Shown here in pieces: positions 1 to 6,336 of a stretch of 15,637 bases of DNA. The notes under the pieces are model-generated. The model made no database searches, was not told the DNA's origin, and saw nothing but the letters and a program-made list of their open reading frames with translations. Source of the DNA: Gammaproteobacteria bacterium (GTDB lineage: Bacteria; Pseudomonadota; Gammaproteobacteria; Pseudomonadales; Azotimanducaceae). The stretch lies in NCBI GenBank assembly GCA_030430515.1, contig JAUIKX010000038.1:1-15637 (forward strand), read 5' to 3'. A program made the translations under genes and the position numbers. Numbering within the stretch: the stretch's first letter is position 1; every line of letters begins with the position of its first letter.

Positions 1-1054
1 GACGCCAGCCGGGATCGAAAAACTGCTCGATCACCACCTCGGGCTCTCTGAGGACAATCCGGCCATCGACGATCTCAGCCGCATCGGCTCGATAGGAAAT
101 CCGATGGTTTTCCGGCAGCTCGCCAGACTCGAGGTAACGATCAAGCGCAATCTGATCAAAATCCTGGCGGGAGCGAGCATGTACGAGCTTTTCCTCAGGT
201 TTTTCTGCCTGGTGGTGGGCTACGGCATCACCGATGTAACCCTGCGCGCCGTAATAGTCCTGCTTCAAGTAGTGATAGCCGGCCAGCGACATGACCGCAA
301 TGATGGGAAACAAGCTCGCCAACGTAACAATGCCAAAGCCGCCGTTCCCCCCACTATCGCTGCTCACCACCCGACAGACGCCAATACCAAGCGCGAGCAC
401 CAACGGCACTGTAACCGGACCGGTGGTGACCGCACCGCAATCCCACGCCAGACCGAGCACAGCTTCGAGCTCCGGCACGCCCTGAAACCCGATCGACAGC
501 AGCAGCAGCGAGGTCGTGACGGAAATCGCCAGCCACTTCAGCGGCCAGGCAAAGAAAAAACGAAGCACCCCGCAAAGCACGGCGAGCCCAACGCCAACGC
601 CCACACATGCCACCAACTGCCCTGAAAAATCGTTCAGCAGGCTGAAAAGAAGGGGCGCATCCTGCGGGGCCACGCCACGGCCAGCAGCCTTCAGAACCGC
701 GATGGCCGGCTCAGCAAACGTTGCGCCGAGACCAAGCAGAAATGCAAAAATCAGAATGACGAACATGGCGCTGCGGGCCGGCAGCACCGAGCCAATCGCC
801 TCACCCAGGGGCATCAGACCCAGGCGCAGACCCTCCATGAAGAACATGAGGCCGCTGATGACGACGAACATACCGGCGCCAATCATGCCGGCATAGACAA
901 TAGGCAATCCCAGCACCAGAACCTGAAACAGCGCCAGATACGCGACGATGAACCAGACCCCTTTGAGCTGCTCGAGGAAATTGCGGCGCACGTATGGCGC
1001 CAGAATCCGAAGTGTGTCCCGCAATCCGATCCTGTAGCGGGACTGGCCGCGCAT
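1..1054 (-). CDS. DUF1538 family integral membrane protein, 3' end cut by window edge
   Basis: The reading frame opens at the ATG at 1054-1052 and stays open to the window edge (351 codons visible), so the C-terminus is missing. GAGAGGG lies just upstream of the ATG as a ribosome binding site. About the first 255 residues are a chain of hydrophobic helices carrying the signatures I associate with DUF1538: a G-L-R-L-G-L-M-P-L-G-E stretch, then T-F-A-E-P-A, and later V-T-T-G-P-V-T-V-P-L-V-L-A-L-G-I-G-V followed by G-G-F-G-I-V-T-L-A-S. This is one DUF1538 unit; many relatives carry two. The family is a predicted inner-membrane transporter with no firmly established substrate. After the last helix comes a charged, soluble tail of at least about 95 residues containing HH and many E, K and R, without further membrane segments. 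The gene is divergent from rimB. Family confidence is good; function is unknown. Confidence 0.82.
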   Translation of the reverse strand, partial: MRGQSRYRIGLRDTLRILAPYVRRNFLEQLKGVWFIVAYLALFQVLVLGLPIVYAGMIGAGMFVVISGLMFFMEGLRLGLMPLGEAIGSVLPARSAMFVILIFAFLLGLGATFAEPAIAVLKAAGRGVAPQDAPLLFSLLNDFSGQLVACVGVGVGLAVLCGVLRFFFAWPLKWLAISVTTSLLLLSIGFQGVPELEAVLGLAWDCGAVTTGPVTVPLVLALGIGVCRVVSSDSGGNGGFGIVTLASLFPIIAVMSLAGYHYLKQDYYGAQGYIGDAVAHHQAEKPEEKLVHARSRQDFDQIALDRYLESGELPENHRISYRADAAEIVDGRIVLREPEVVIEQFFDPGWR

Positions 1055-1101
1055 GGTTCCCTCTCAACGCAACGTGCTGAAAGCTATATCGGCGGACTGC
1101 G

Positions 1102-1163
1102 TTCGAACTTGAGCCAGATACATCGACCCAACCCTGAGATCAGCTTTTCGAACTGATAAGCTG
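1102..1163. repeat. TTCGAACT direct repeat and CAGCTT/AAGCTG inverted repeat in the divergent spacer
   Basis: The 205-base spacer between the DUF1538 gene and rimB contains the 8-mer TTCGAACT twice in direct orientation (1102-1109 and 1147-1154, 45 bases apart). The second copy lies in the loop of a 6-bp inverted repeat, CAGCTT (1141-1146) and AAGCTG (1158-1163). TTCGAA is itself palindromic, so these could be protein-binding sites serving either divergent gene, or chance. No U-tract follows, so this is not a terminator. Confidence 0.3.
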
Positions 1164-1175
1164 CAGGAGAAAAAT

Positions 1176-1206
1176 CGGTGGCACCGTGCGCGGCTATCCG
1201 TACAAT
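1176..1206 (+). promoter_or_regulatory. Candidate rimBK promoter (-10 TACAAT) with a palindrome at the -35 position
   Basis: TACAAT at 1201-1206 matches the sigma-70 -10 consensus at 5 of 6 positions and would start RNA near 1213, giving a leader of about 47 bases before rimB. The place expected for a -35 box (about 1178-1183) has no TTGACA-like hexamer. It lies instead inside a perfect 11-base palindrome, CGGTG-g-CACCG (1176-1186), which resembles an activator or repressor site. This is sequence pattern only. Confidence 0.35.
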
Positions 1207-1259
1207 GCGCGCCCTTTCACCGACCGACCGCGGACAGAAAACCGCCTGAGGAGATCCAC

Positions 1260-1676
1260 GTGCTGGTACTGGGCTGGCGGGAGTGGGTCGCGCTACCAGA
1301 ACTGGGTATCGATCGCATCAAAGCGAAAATAGACACCGGCGCGCGAACCTCTGCTCTCCATACTTTCGAAATAACAGAGCTGGACGGCGGTACCCGGGCA
1401 CGCTTCTACGTGCATCCCAACCAGCAGGACACCGAAACAGTGATTTCCTGTGAAGCCGACATCGTCGACCGAAGAATCGTGAGAGACAGCGGCGGCCACG
1501 AAGAGGAGAGGCTCGTCATCCGCTCCCCTCTGGTACTTGGCGGAATGACCGTCGATGCAGAGATCACACTCACTGCCCGCGACAACATGGGTTTCCGCAT
1601 GCTCGTTGGTCGCACAGCGATCGCCGGCCACTGCGTTGTGGACCCCCAACGCTCCTATTGCCTGGAGGAATCATGA
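1260..1676 (+). CDS. rimB: RimB-type retropepsin-like protease (annotated in databases as 'ATP-dependent zinc protease')
   Basis: This small soluble protein of 138 residues belongs to the family usually labelled ATP-dependent zinc protease (PF05618). Relatives next to rimK are known as RimB, a retropepsin-like peptidase that trims the glutamate tails RimK adds to ribosomal protein S6. The key motif D-T-G-A-R-T-S-A-L-H is at residues 25-34, with D25-T26-G27 as the aspartic-protease-like triad. A second conserved stretch, M-L-V-G-R-T, is at 114-119. Length is normal for the family. The start is GTG at 1260, with AGGAG about 8 bases upstream. The gene overlaps rimK by four bases (ATGA), so the two are translationally coupled and probably act together. 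No signal peptide or membrane segment is visible, so it should be cytoplasmic. The symbol rests on motif plus context. Confidence 0.88.
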   Translation: MLVLGWREWVALPELGIDRIKAKIDTGARTSALHTFEITELDGGTRARFYVHPNQQDTETVISCEADIVDRRIVRDSGGHEEERLVIRSPLVLGGMTVDAEITLTARDNMGFRMLVGRTAIAGHCVVDPQRSYCLEES

Positions 1677-2584
1677 ACATCGCCATACTTTCACGCAGCC
1701 AGAAAATCTACTCTACCCGCCGCCTGATGGAGGCCGCGGAACAGCGGGGACACAGTGTACAGGTGCTCGATCATCTGCACTGTTTCATGGACATCACTTC
1801 GGACAACCCGAGCATTCACTATCGGGACGAGGAGTATGTGCGCAACGACATCGACGCAGTGATTCCCCGCATCGGCGCATCGGTCACCTACTACGGCACC
1901 GCAGTCGTGCGTCAGTTTGAGATGATGGGCTCCTACTGCGTCAACGAGTCGGTGGCGATCACCCGCTCGCGGGACAAACTACGCTCGCTGCAGCTACTCT
2001 CCCGCAAAGGCATCGGCATACCGCATACGAGCTTCGCGCACTCCCCCGATGACATCAAAGGCCTGATCCGCGAAGTGGGTGGCACGCCGCTGGTGATCAA
2101 GCTGCTGGAAGGCACCCAGGGAATCGGCGTAGTGCTCGCAGAGACCCGCAAGGCAGCCGAGAGCGTCATCCAGGCGTTCATGGGTATGTCGGCAAACATT
2201 CTGGTGCAGGAGTACATCGCTGAGGCCGGCGGCGCCGACATCCGCGCATTCGTCGTTGGAGACCGGGTGATCGCCGCCATGCGGCGTCAGGCGCCGGAAG
2301 GCGAATTCCGCTCCAACCTGCATCGCGGCGGCACCGCCGAAGTGGTGCGGTTGACCCCGCAGGAGCGTCAGACCGCGATCACCGCCGCCAAAGCCATGGG
2401 GCTGAACGTGTGCGGTGTCGACATGCTGCGATCCGACCGCGGGCCGCTCATCATGGAAGTGAATTCATCACCGGGTTTGCGCGGCATCGAAGCCACCACC
2501 GGCAAAGATGTCGCCGGCCTGATCATTCAGTTCATCGAGAAGAACGCCAAGCAGGACAAAACCCGAACGCGGGGTAGAGGCTGA
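1673..2584 (+). CDS. rimK: RimK: ribosomal protein S6--L-glutamate ligase
   Basis: This ATP-grasp ligase adds glutamate residues to the C-terminus of ribosomal protein S6 (RpsF) in the cytoplasm. It is 303 residues and aligns almost without gaps to E. coli RimK: the N-terminus M-N-I-A-I-L-S-R, then P-R-I-G, R-Q-F-E-M, N-E-S-V-A-I-T-R, L-L-E-G-T-Q-G-I-G-V-V-L-A-E-T-R, R-S-N-L-H-R-G-G and E-V-N-S-S-P-G-L. The metal-binding D, E and N of the ATP-grasp site are present around residues 250-264. I chose the ATG at 1673 over a codon five residues upstream because the family begins at this M, GGAGG precedes it (1663-1667), and the ATGA overlap with rimB is the usual coupling arrangement. It is likely transcribed with rimB from the promoter near 1201. 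There is a two-residue insertion near position 57 relative to E. coli and nothing else unusual. Confidence 0.95.
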   Translation: MNIAILSRSQKIYSTRRLMEAAEQRGHSVQVLDHLHCFMDITSDNPSIHYRDEEYVRNDIDAVIPRIGASVTYYGTAVVRQFEMMGSYCVNESVAITRSRDKLRSLQLLSRKGIGIPHTSFAHSPDDIKGLIREVGGTPLVIKLLEGTQGIGVVLAETRKAAESVIQAFMGMSANILVQEYIAEAGGADIRAFVVGDRVIAAMRRQAPEGEFRSNLHRGGTAEVVRLTPQERQTAITAAKAMGLNVCGVDMLRSDRGPLIMEVNSSPGLRGIEATTGKDVAGLIIQFIEKNAKQDKTRTRGRG

Positions 2585-2602
2585 CGAGTACGGTCTTCAG
2601 CC
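2579..2602. other. Hairpin spanning both stop codons at a convergent junction
   Basis: GGCTGA (2579-2584, including the rimK stop) pairs with TCAGCC (2597-2602, including the complement of the opposing gene's stop). After one mismatch, two more base pairs (GA/TC) can form. The loop is about 12 bases or fewer. Neither side has a T-run, so it is not a classical intrinsic terminator. It may still protect or define the 3' ends of the two converging transcripts. Confidence 0.35.
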
Positions 2603-3661
2603 CAGCTCCTGATCCTGCACCGACTCCACCTCATAGAGGGGATCATTCTCCAGGTCGACGCCGTAGCTGACGAGGTCGTCTTCTACGGCGGTCACCTCAC
2701 CGAAACGGGCGATATGGATGAGCGCCTCGCCTTCGTTGACCAGGGGTAGATTGTTGACGCAGATGACGATGCCCTCCGCAGGTGAAAGAAGTCGCTCCTC
2801 CACGTCACCCAGCGGCGACGCAACGACACCGAGCACGTCACCCTTGGCAACGCGCGCACCGAGATCGACGAACGCTCGAAACATACCGTCAGTGCCAGCA
2901 CGCAGCCAACGGGTGCTCGACGCCACATAGGGCTCCCATCGCGATGCCCTGGAACGGCGCGGTGGCAGCATTTCGAGCCCCCGCATGACAGAAACGCAAC
3001 CGCGCACACCGGTGACCACGCACTTCTCATCCAGCCGCAGCGCCTCTCCTGCTTCGTAAGTGATGACCGGTATTCCTTCGGCCTGGGCTTCCGCCCTCAA
3101 CGTCGACTCGATGAGCCCCGCATTGATGATCACCGGAATGGAAAAGGCGTGCGCCATCCGGCTGGTCTCTTCGTTGTCGAGCGCGGCGCGAATCTGCGGC
3201 AAGTTGTAACGATGCACAGCACCGGTGTGCAGATCGATGATGTGGGTACACCGCTTGACGATCTCCTCGAAAAACAGGTGCGCAACCCGAGCACCCAGCG
3301 AGCCTTCTTCGCGGCCGGGAAAGCAGCGGTTCAGATCGCGGCGATCCGGCAGGTAGCGGGAACGGTGCACGAAACCAAAGAGGTTAACGATCGGCACCAT
3401 AATCAGCGTGCCGCGCAATCGCCGCAGCAACGACAACCCTTTGAGACGGCGGATGATCTCCACACCGTTGAGCTCATCACCGTGGATAGCGGCGCAGATC
3501 AGCAGCGTCGGGCCCGGGCGACGACCGTTCGCGACGATTACCGTCAGATCCATGGGTGTGTGCGTGTAGAGCTTCGCCGCAGGCAGATTGATCTCCTGCA
3601 TCTGGCCCGGCTGCACAGTGTGCCCGGCAAGCGTGAACGCTTCGTTACGTGTCTGAGTCAT
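2597..3661 (-). CDS. Succinylglutamate desuccinylase/aspartoacylase family zinc hydrolase
   Basis: This is an M14-like zinc amidohydrolase of the AstE/AspA family, 354 residues from the chosen start. Zinc ligands are visible as A-I-H-G-D-E (H60, E63) and D-L-H-T-G (H145). The substrate-binding motif D-L-N-R-C-F-P-G is at 109-116, and a likely catalytic glutamate lies in T-Y-E-A-G-E (E203). The last third, from about residue 270, is a beta-rich sandwich-hybrid domain typical of the family. The exact substrate (N-acyl amino acid or peptide) cannot be read from sequence. An in-frame ATG at 3703 would add 14 residues; I prefer 3661 because homologues begin just before the F-x-x-x-G segment, though neither start has a good ribosome binding site. 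It converges on rimK with 12 bases between stops. Homologues are often found near RimK-like ligases, so it may act on RimK-related products; that is inference. Confidence 0.85.
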   Translation of the reverse strand: MTQTRNEAFTLAGHTVQPGQMQEINLPAAKLYTHTPMDLTVIVANGRRPGPTLLICAAIHGDELNGVEIIRRLKGLSLLRRLRGTLIMVPIVNLFGFVHRSRYLPDRRDLNRCFPGREEGSLGARVAHLFFEEIVKRCTHIIDLHTGAVHRYNLPQIRAALDNEETSRMAHAFSIPVIINAGLIESTLRAEAQAEGIPVITYEAGEALRLDEKCVVTGVRGCVSVMRGLEMLPPRRSRASRWEPYVASSTRWLRAGTDGMFRAFVDLGARVAKGDVLGVVASPLGDVEERLLSPAEGIVICVNNLPLVNEGEALIHIARFGEVTAVEDDLVSYGVDLENDPLYEVESVQDQELG

Positions 3662-3703
3662 TTCCCAACTGAATCTACCGTGATGCCGCGAGGAGTAAAG
3701 CAT

Positions 3704-3732
3704 TAGTTGCCGCTCAGTTGCTCGGCTATGAT
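3704..3732 (+). promoter_or_regulatory. Possible -10 element (TATGAT) for the mscS-zntB pair
   Basis: In the roughly 100-base divergent spacer, TATGAT at 3727-3732 matches the -10 consensus at 5 of 6. The hexamer 17 bases upstream (TAGTTG, from 3704) is a poor -35. RNA would start near 3739, leaving a leader of about 23 bases with no Shine-Dalgarno sequence before the ATG at 3762. Confidence 0.25.
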
Positions 3733-3761
3733 TCCCAGATCAGATACCAGACCCATTCAAT

Positions 3762-4622
3762 ATGGACCTTGCAGAACTGATCGGCCGGCTGCAGACACCG
3801 GTCATCCACTACGGCGAAGCCTTCATCACGCTCGGCCAGATAATTGCAGTGCCTCTGGTCCTGCTGATCGGCTGGGGGCTTGCGAAGCTGATCGTTCGCA
3901 TCACGGTTCGCCGGCTAGAAGCCGGCGGCAGCAGCGCCGACGTCGTGCACCTGGCCAGGCGGGTCGTCTACATACTGGCGTTGACCCTGCTGGTTTTCAC
4001 CGTACTGGACCTGCTCAACCTGCCGCTCACAGCCTTTGCATTCGTTTCCGGCGCCGTCGCCATCGGTGTGGGTTTCGGTGCGCAGAACATCATCAACAAC
4101 TTCATCAGCGGCTGGATCCTCATGTGGGAGCGCCCCATCCGGATCGGCGATTTTCTCGAGATCGGTACGGACCGGGGAACGGTAGAGTCGATCAATACCC
4201 GCTCCACGCGCATCCGCCGGGTGGATGGCGTGCACATGCTCATCCCCAACAGCGCACTGCTTGAGAACACCGTCGTCAACTGGACGCTGGTAGATCGCCT
4301 GGCCCGCTGCCAGGTCAGAGTGGGCGTTGCGTACGGGTCACCGGTAAAGCAGGTCGCCGAGCTCTTCATGCAGGCCGTGGTGGACCAGCCGGAAGTGTTG
4401 AGCGATCCGAAGCCAACCGTCATATTCGAAGACTTCGGCGACAACGCGCTCATCTTCGATGCCTTTTTCTGGGTAAACGCGACGGTCGAGCGTGACCTGC
4501 GGGTGATCCGCTCGAACACCCGCTTCCGGCTGGAAGAACTACTTCGCGAAAACGACATCGTCGTGGCGTTCCCGCAGCGCGATGTTCATCTGGACGGTTC
4601 GCTGAGAATCGTCAGTGAGTGA
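3762..4622 (+). CDS. Small-conductance mechanosensitive channel, MscS family
   Basis: This is an inner-membrane channel that opens under membrane tension to release solutes on osmotic downshock. At 286 residues it is the same size as E. coli MscS. Membrane segments are at about 21-45, 67-87 and 91-121. The pore-lining TM3 has the expected small-residue pattern: G-A-V-A-I-G-V-G-F-G-A-Q-N, then N-N-F-I-S-G-W. The cytoplasmic beta domain follows (G-D-F-L-E-I-G around 129, with T-R-S-T-R-I-R-R and L-I-P-N-S), then the alpha/beta C-terminal domain. The ATG is not preceded by a clear ribosome binding site. Its end overlaps the next gene by eight bases, so the two are co-expressed. The family call is firm; whether it is the main MscS or one of several paralogues is unknown, so no symbol is given. 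Confidence 0.93.
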   Translation: MDLAELIGRLQTPVIHYGEAFITLGQIIAVPLVLLIGWGLAKLIVRITVRRLEAGGSSADVVHLARRVVYILALTLLVFTVLDLLNLPLTAFAFVSGAVAIGVGFGAQNIINNFISGWILMWERPIRIGDFLEIGTDRGTVESINTRSTRIRRVDGVHMLIPNSALLENTVVNWTLVDRLARCQVRVGVAYGSPVKQVAELFMQAVVDQPEVLSDPKPTVIFEDFGDNALIFDAFFWVNATVERDLRVIRSNTRFRLEELLRENDIVVAFPQRDVHLDGSLRIVSE

Positions 4623-5541
4623 GGCGCAGAAAGGCCTGCTCTTCAGCTACCAGCTGGAAAGTGCCACCGGGCCATTCGAGTGGCACCACCTCCAGAGTGA
4701 CCTGCCGCAGAGCCGCGAATGGATGCAGAACCATGGGCTGCATCCAGGCGTGATCGAGGCCCTCACCGCCAGAGAAACCCGGCCAAGATCCATGGCGTTC
4801 GCCGGCGGCACGCTGCTGGTGGTGCGCGGCGTGAACACCAACGCCGGGCAGGATCCCGAAGATATGATTTCCCTGCGCATCTGGTTCGATCAGAACCGGA
4901 TCATCAGTGCGCGCAGGCAGAACAGGCCATTGATGTCTGTGTACGATTTGAGCCGGACTATCGATGCGGGCGACCCGCCGGAGAGTATTCCGGCGCTGCT
5001 CCTGCAGCTGGTAAACGGCATGTCCGATCGCATCTCCTCGGTAATCGACAGCATCGATGATCAGCTCAGCCCGCTGGAGGAGGATAACGGACATACCCTG
5101 GCAATCCGCCGCGCAGAGCTGGTGGAGTGGCGACGGCAGATTGCCGCTATACGACGCTTCATCGCCCCTCAGCGCGACGCACTGACCGCGTTTGCCATGC
5201 AGATGAGCAGCATTGCACCCGATCAGCAACATGCATTTCAACAAGTTGCCGAACGGATGATCCGCTTCGTCGACGAGCTGGATTTCGCCCGCGAACGGGC
5301 TCTGGTTCTGCAGGAACAGCTCAACGGCGAGGTCGCCGAGGAGCAGAACAAGCGGATGTATGTTCTGTCTCTGGTGGCTGCGGTCTTTCTGCCGTTGTCG
5401 TTCGTAACAGGCCTTTTCGGCATGAACGTCGCCGGGCTTCCGGGCACAGCCGACCCATCGGCATTTTTGTACGTCTGCCTGGGCATGCTCGCTTCCGCGG
5501 CTTTCAGCTTTCTCTTTTTCTGGTGGCGAAAGTGGTACTGA
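4615..5541 (+). CDS. zntB: CorA/ZntB-family divalent metal transporter (zinc transporter ZntB-like)
   Basis: The protein is 308 residues: a long, soluble, helix-rich cytoplasmic domain (1 to about 248) followed by two C-terminal membrane helices (about 250-268 and 284-303). The CorA-superfamily signature G-M-N is at 269-271, after L-P-L-S-F-V-T-G-L-F. The arrangement and several blocks match E. coli ZntB, which has G-V-N at the signature: E-x-R-P-R near residue 53, M-I-S-L-R-I-W, and R-R-F-I-A-P-Q-R-D. ZntB proteins form homopentamers that move Zn2+; metal specificity cannot be settled from sequence, and Mg2+ or other ions remain possible. The start is GTG, eight bases inside the end of mscS, with only a weak GAGA upstream, so translation probably depends on coupling to mscS. 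Confidence 0.85.
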   Translation: MSEAQKGLLFSYQLESATGPFEWHHLQSDLPQSREWMQNHGLHPGVIEALTARETRPRSMAFAGGTLLVVRGVNTNAGQDPEDMISLRIWFDQNRIISARRQNRPLMSVYDLSRTIDAGDPPESIPALLLQLVNGMSDRISSVIDSIDDQLSPLEEDNGHTLAIRRAELVEWRRQIAAIRRFIAPQRDALTAFAMQMSSIAPDQQHAFQQVAERMIRFVDELDFARERALVLQEQLNGEVAEEQNKRMYVLSLVAAVFLPLSFVTGLFGMNVAGLPGTADPSAFLYVCLGMLASAAFSFLFFWWRKWY

Positions 5542-5556
5542 GCCGCTTCAGCGGTT
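5541..5556. other. Short hairpin with TTCA loop between convergent genes
   Basis: AGCCGC (5541-5546), loop TTCA (5547-5550) and GCGGTT (5551-5556) form a six-pair stem with one G-T wobble, lying between and partly over the opposing stop codons. No T-run follows on either strand. It may mark the transcript ends, but it is too small to be sure. Confidence 0.3.
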
Positions 5557-6258
5557 GCGCAGACGGCTGAGCTCCACCTCCCCCAGCGGCATTCGACGTT
5601 TGACCCGCAGGCTTTCCGCCCACTCCGCTGCAAAATCCCGTTGATAGCGCGCATTGATGGCAGCCGTCACGACCATGGCAACCACCGCGCCGACACTGGC
5701 AAGCAGCATGTCCTTGTGCGCGTCCCAGACATCGCCCTGGGTACCAAGATAGGCAACCCCCAGATCGCCACCAAAAAATTCAGCCGCGCCCCATTCAAAG
5801 AGCTCGAACAGCATGGAGGTCGACATGGTCAGGTCGAGCGGCAGAAAGTAGCCCCAGAAACCCCGCACCCCGACAACGCGCAGAAATAGCTCCCGAATCG
5901 GGTACGCCAGCAGCAGGCCGTAGCAGAAGTGGATGACACGATCGAAGTGATTGCGCTCCCAACCCACCATCGCGTTGAAGGTTTCGCCGGTCAGCGCCTG
6001 CCACCAGGCGTCGTATGGCACCTGCGCGTAGGTGTAGTGGGCGCCAACCTCGTGAAGGCAGAGAAAAGCAAAGAGCAGCGTGTAGGACACTCTGGACAAC
6101 GGCAGATGACGGTAGGAGGCAATGAGCACAGCCACCAGCGCCACAACCAGAACGTTTTCCAGGGCCCAATCATGGCGATCGTAGGGCGCAATGGCCAACA
6201 CGGCAAACACTATGGCGAACAGAATGGAAAGTACCGCCAGATAGATCCCGTGCTTCAC
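5548..6258 (-). CDS. DUF2238 (YjdF-type) inner-membrane protein
   Basis: This polytopic membrane protein of 236 residues has about six hydrophobic helices. The conserved DUF2238 blocks are clear: N-H-F-D-R-V-I-H-F near the middle, then E-L-F-E-W-G-A-A-E-F-F-G, and T-Q-G-D-V-W-D-A-H-K-D-M before the last helix. E. coli YjdF belongs to this family. The function is not established. The pattern of conserved H, D and E residues within or near the membrane could suggest an enzyme or metal site, but that is speculation. The start is GTG, with a perfect AGGAGG four bases upstream. The C-terminus is a short arginine-rich cytoplasmic tail. The gene converges on zntB with six bases between the stops. 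Confidence 0.88.
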   Translation of the reverse strand: MKHGIYLAVLSILFAIVFAVLAIAPYDRHDWALENVLVVALVAVLIASYRHLPLSRVSYTLLFAFLCLHEVGAHYTYAQVPYDAWWQALTGETFNAMVGWERNHFDRVIHFCYGLLLAYPIRELFLRVVGVRGFWGYFLPLDLTMSTSMLFELFEWGAAEFFGGDLGVAYLGTQGDVWDAHKDMLLASVGAVVAMVVTAAINARYQRDFAAEWAESLRVKRRMPLGEVELSRLRNR

Positions 6259-6336
6259 AGCCCCTCCTCGTAAAATCTCCCCACAGCTGCCGCTCTATTA
6301 CACCAAAGCCGCCTCGCAGCGTTAACATGCACTACC

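Noticed and set aside
104..625. Plus-strand open frame of 173 codons rich in R, Q, H and T
   Set aside because: It is antisense to the DUF1538 gene, which has clear membrane helices and family motifs on the minus strand.
1141..1163. CAGCTT/AAGCTG stem as a terminator
   Set aside because: Only six base pairs, low GC, an 11-base loop and no T-run on either strand; kept only as a possible regulatory repeat.
3149..3706. Plus-strand open frame of 185 codons
   Set aside because: It is antisense to the zinc hydrolase, whose zinc-binding motifs are intact on the minus strand.
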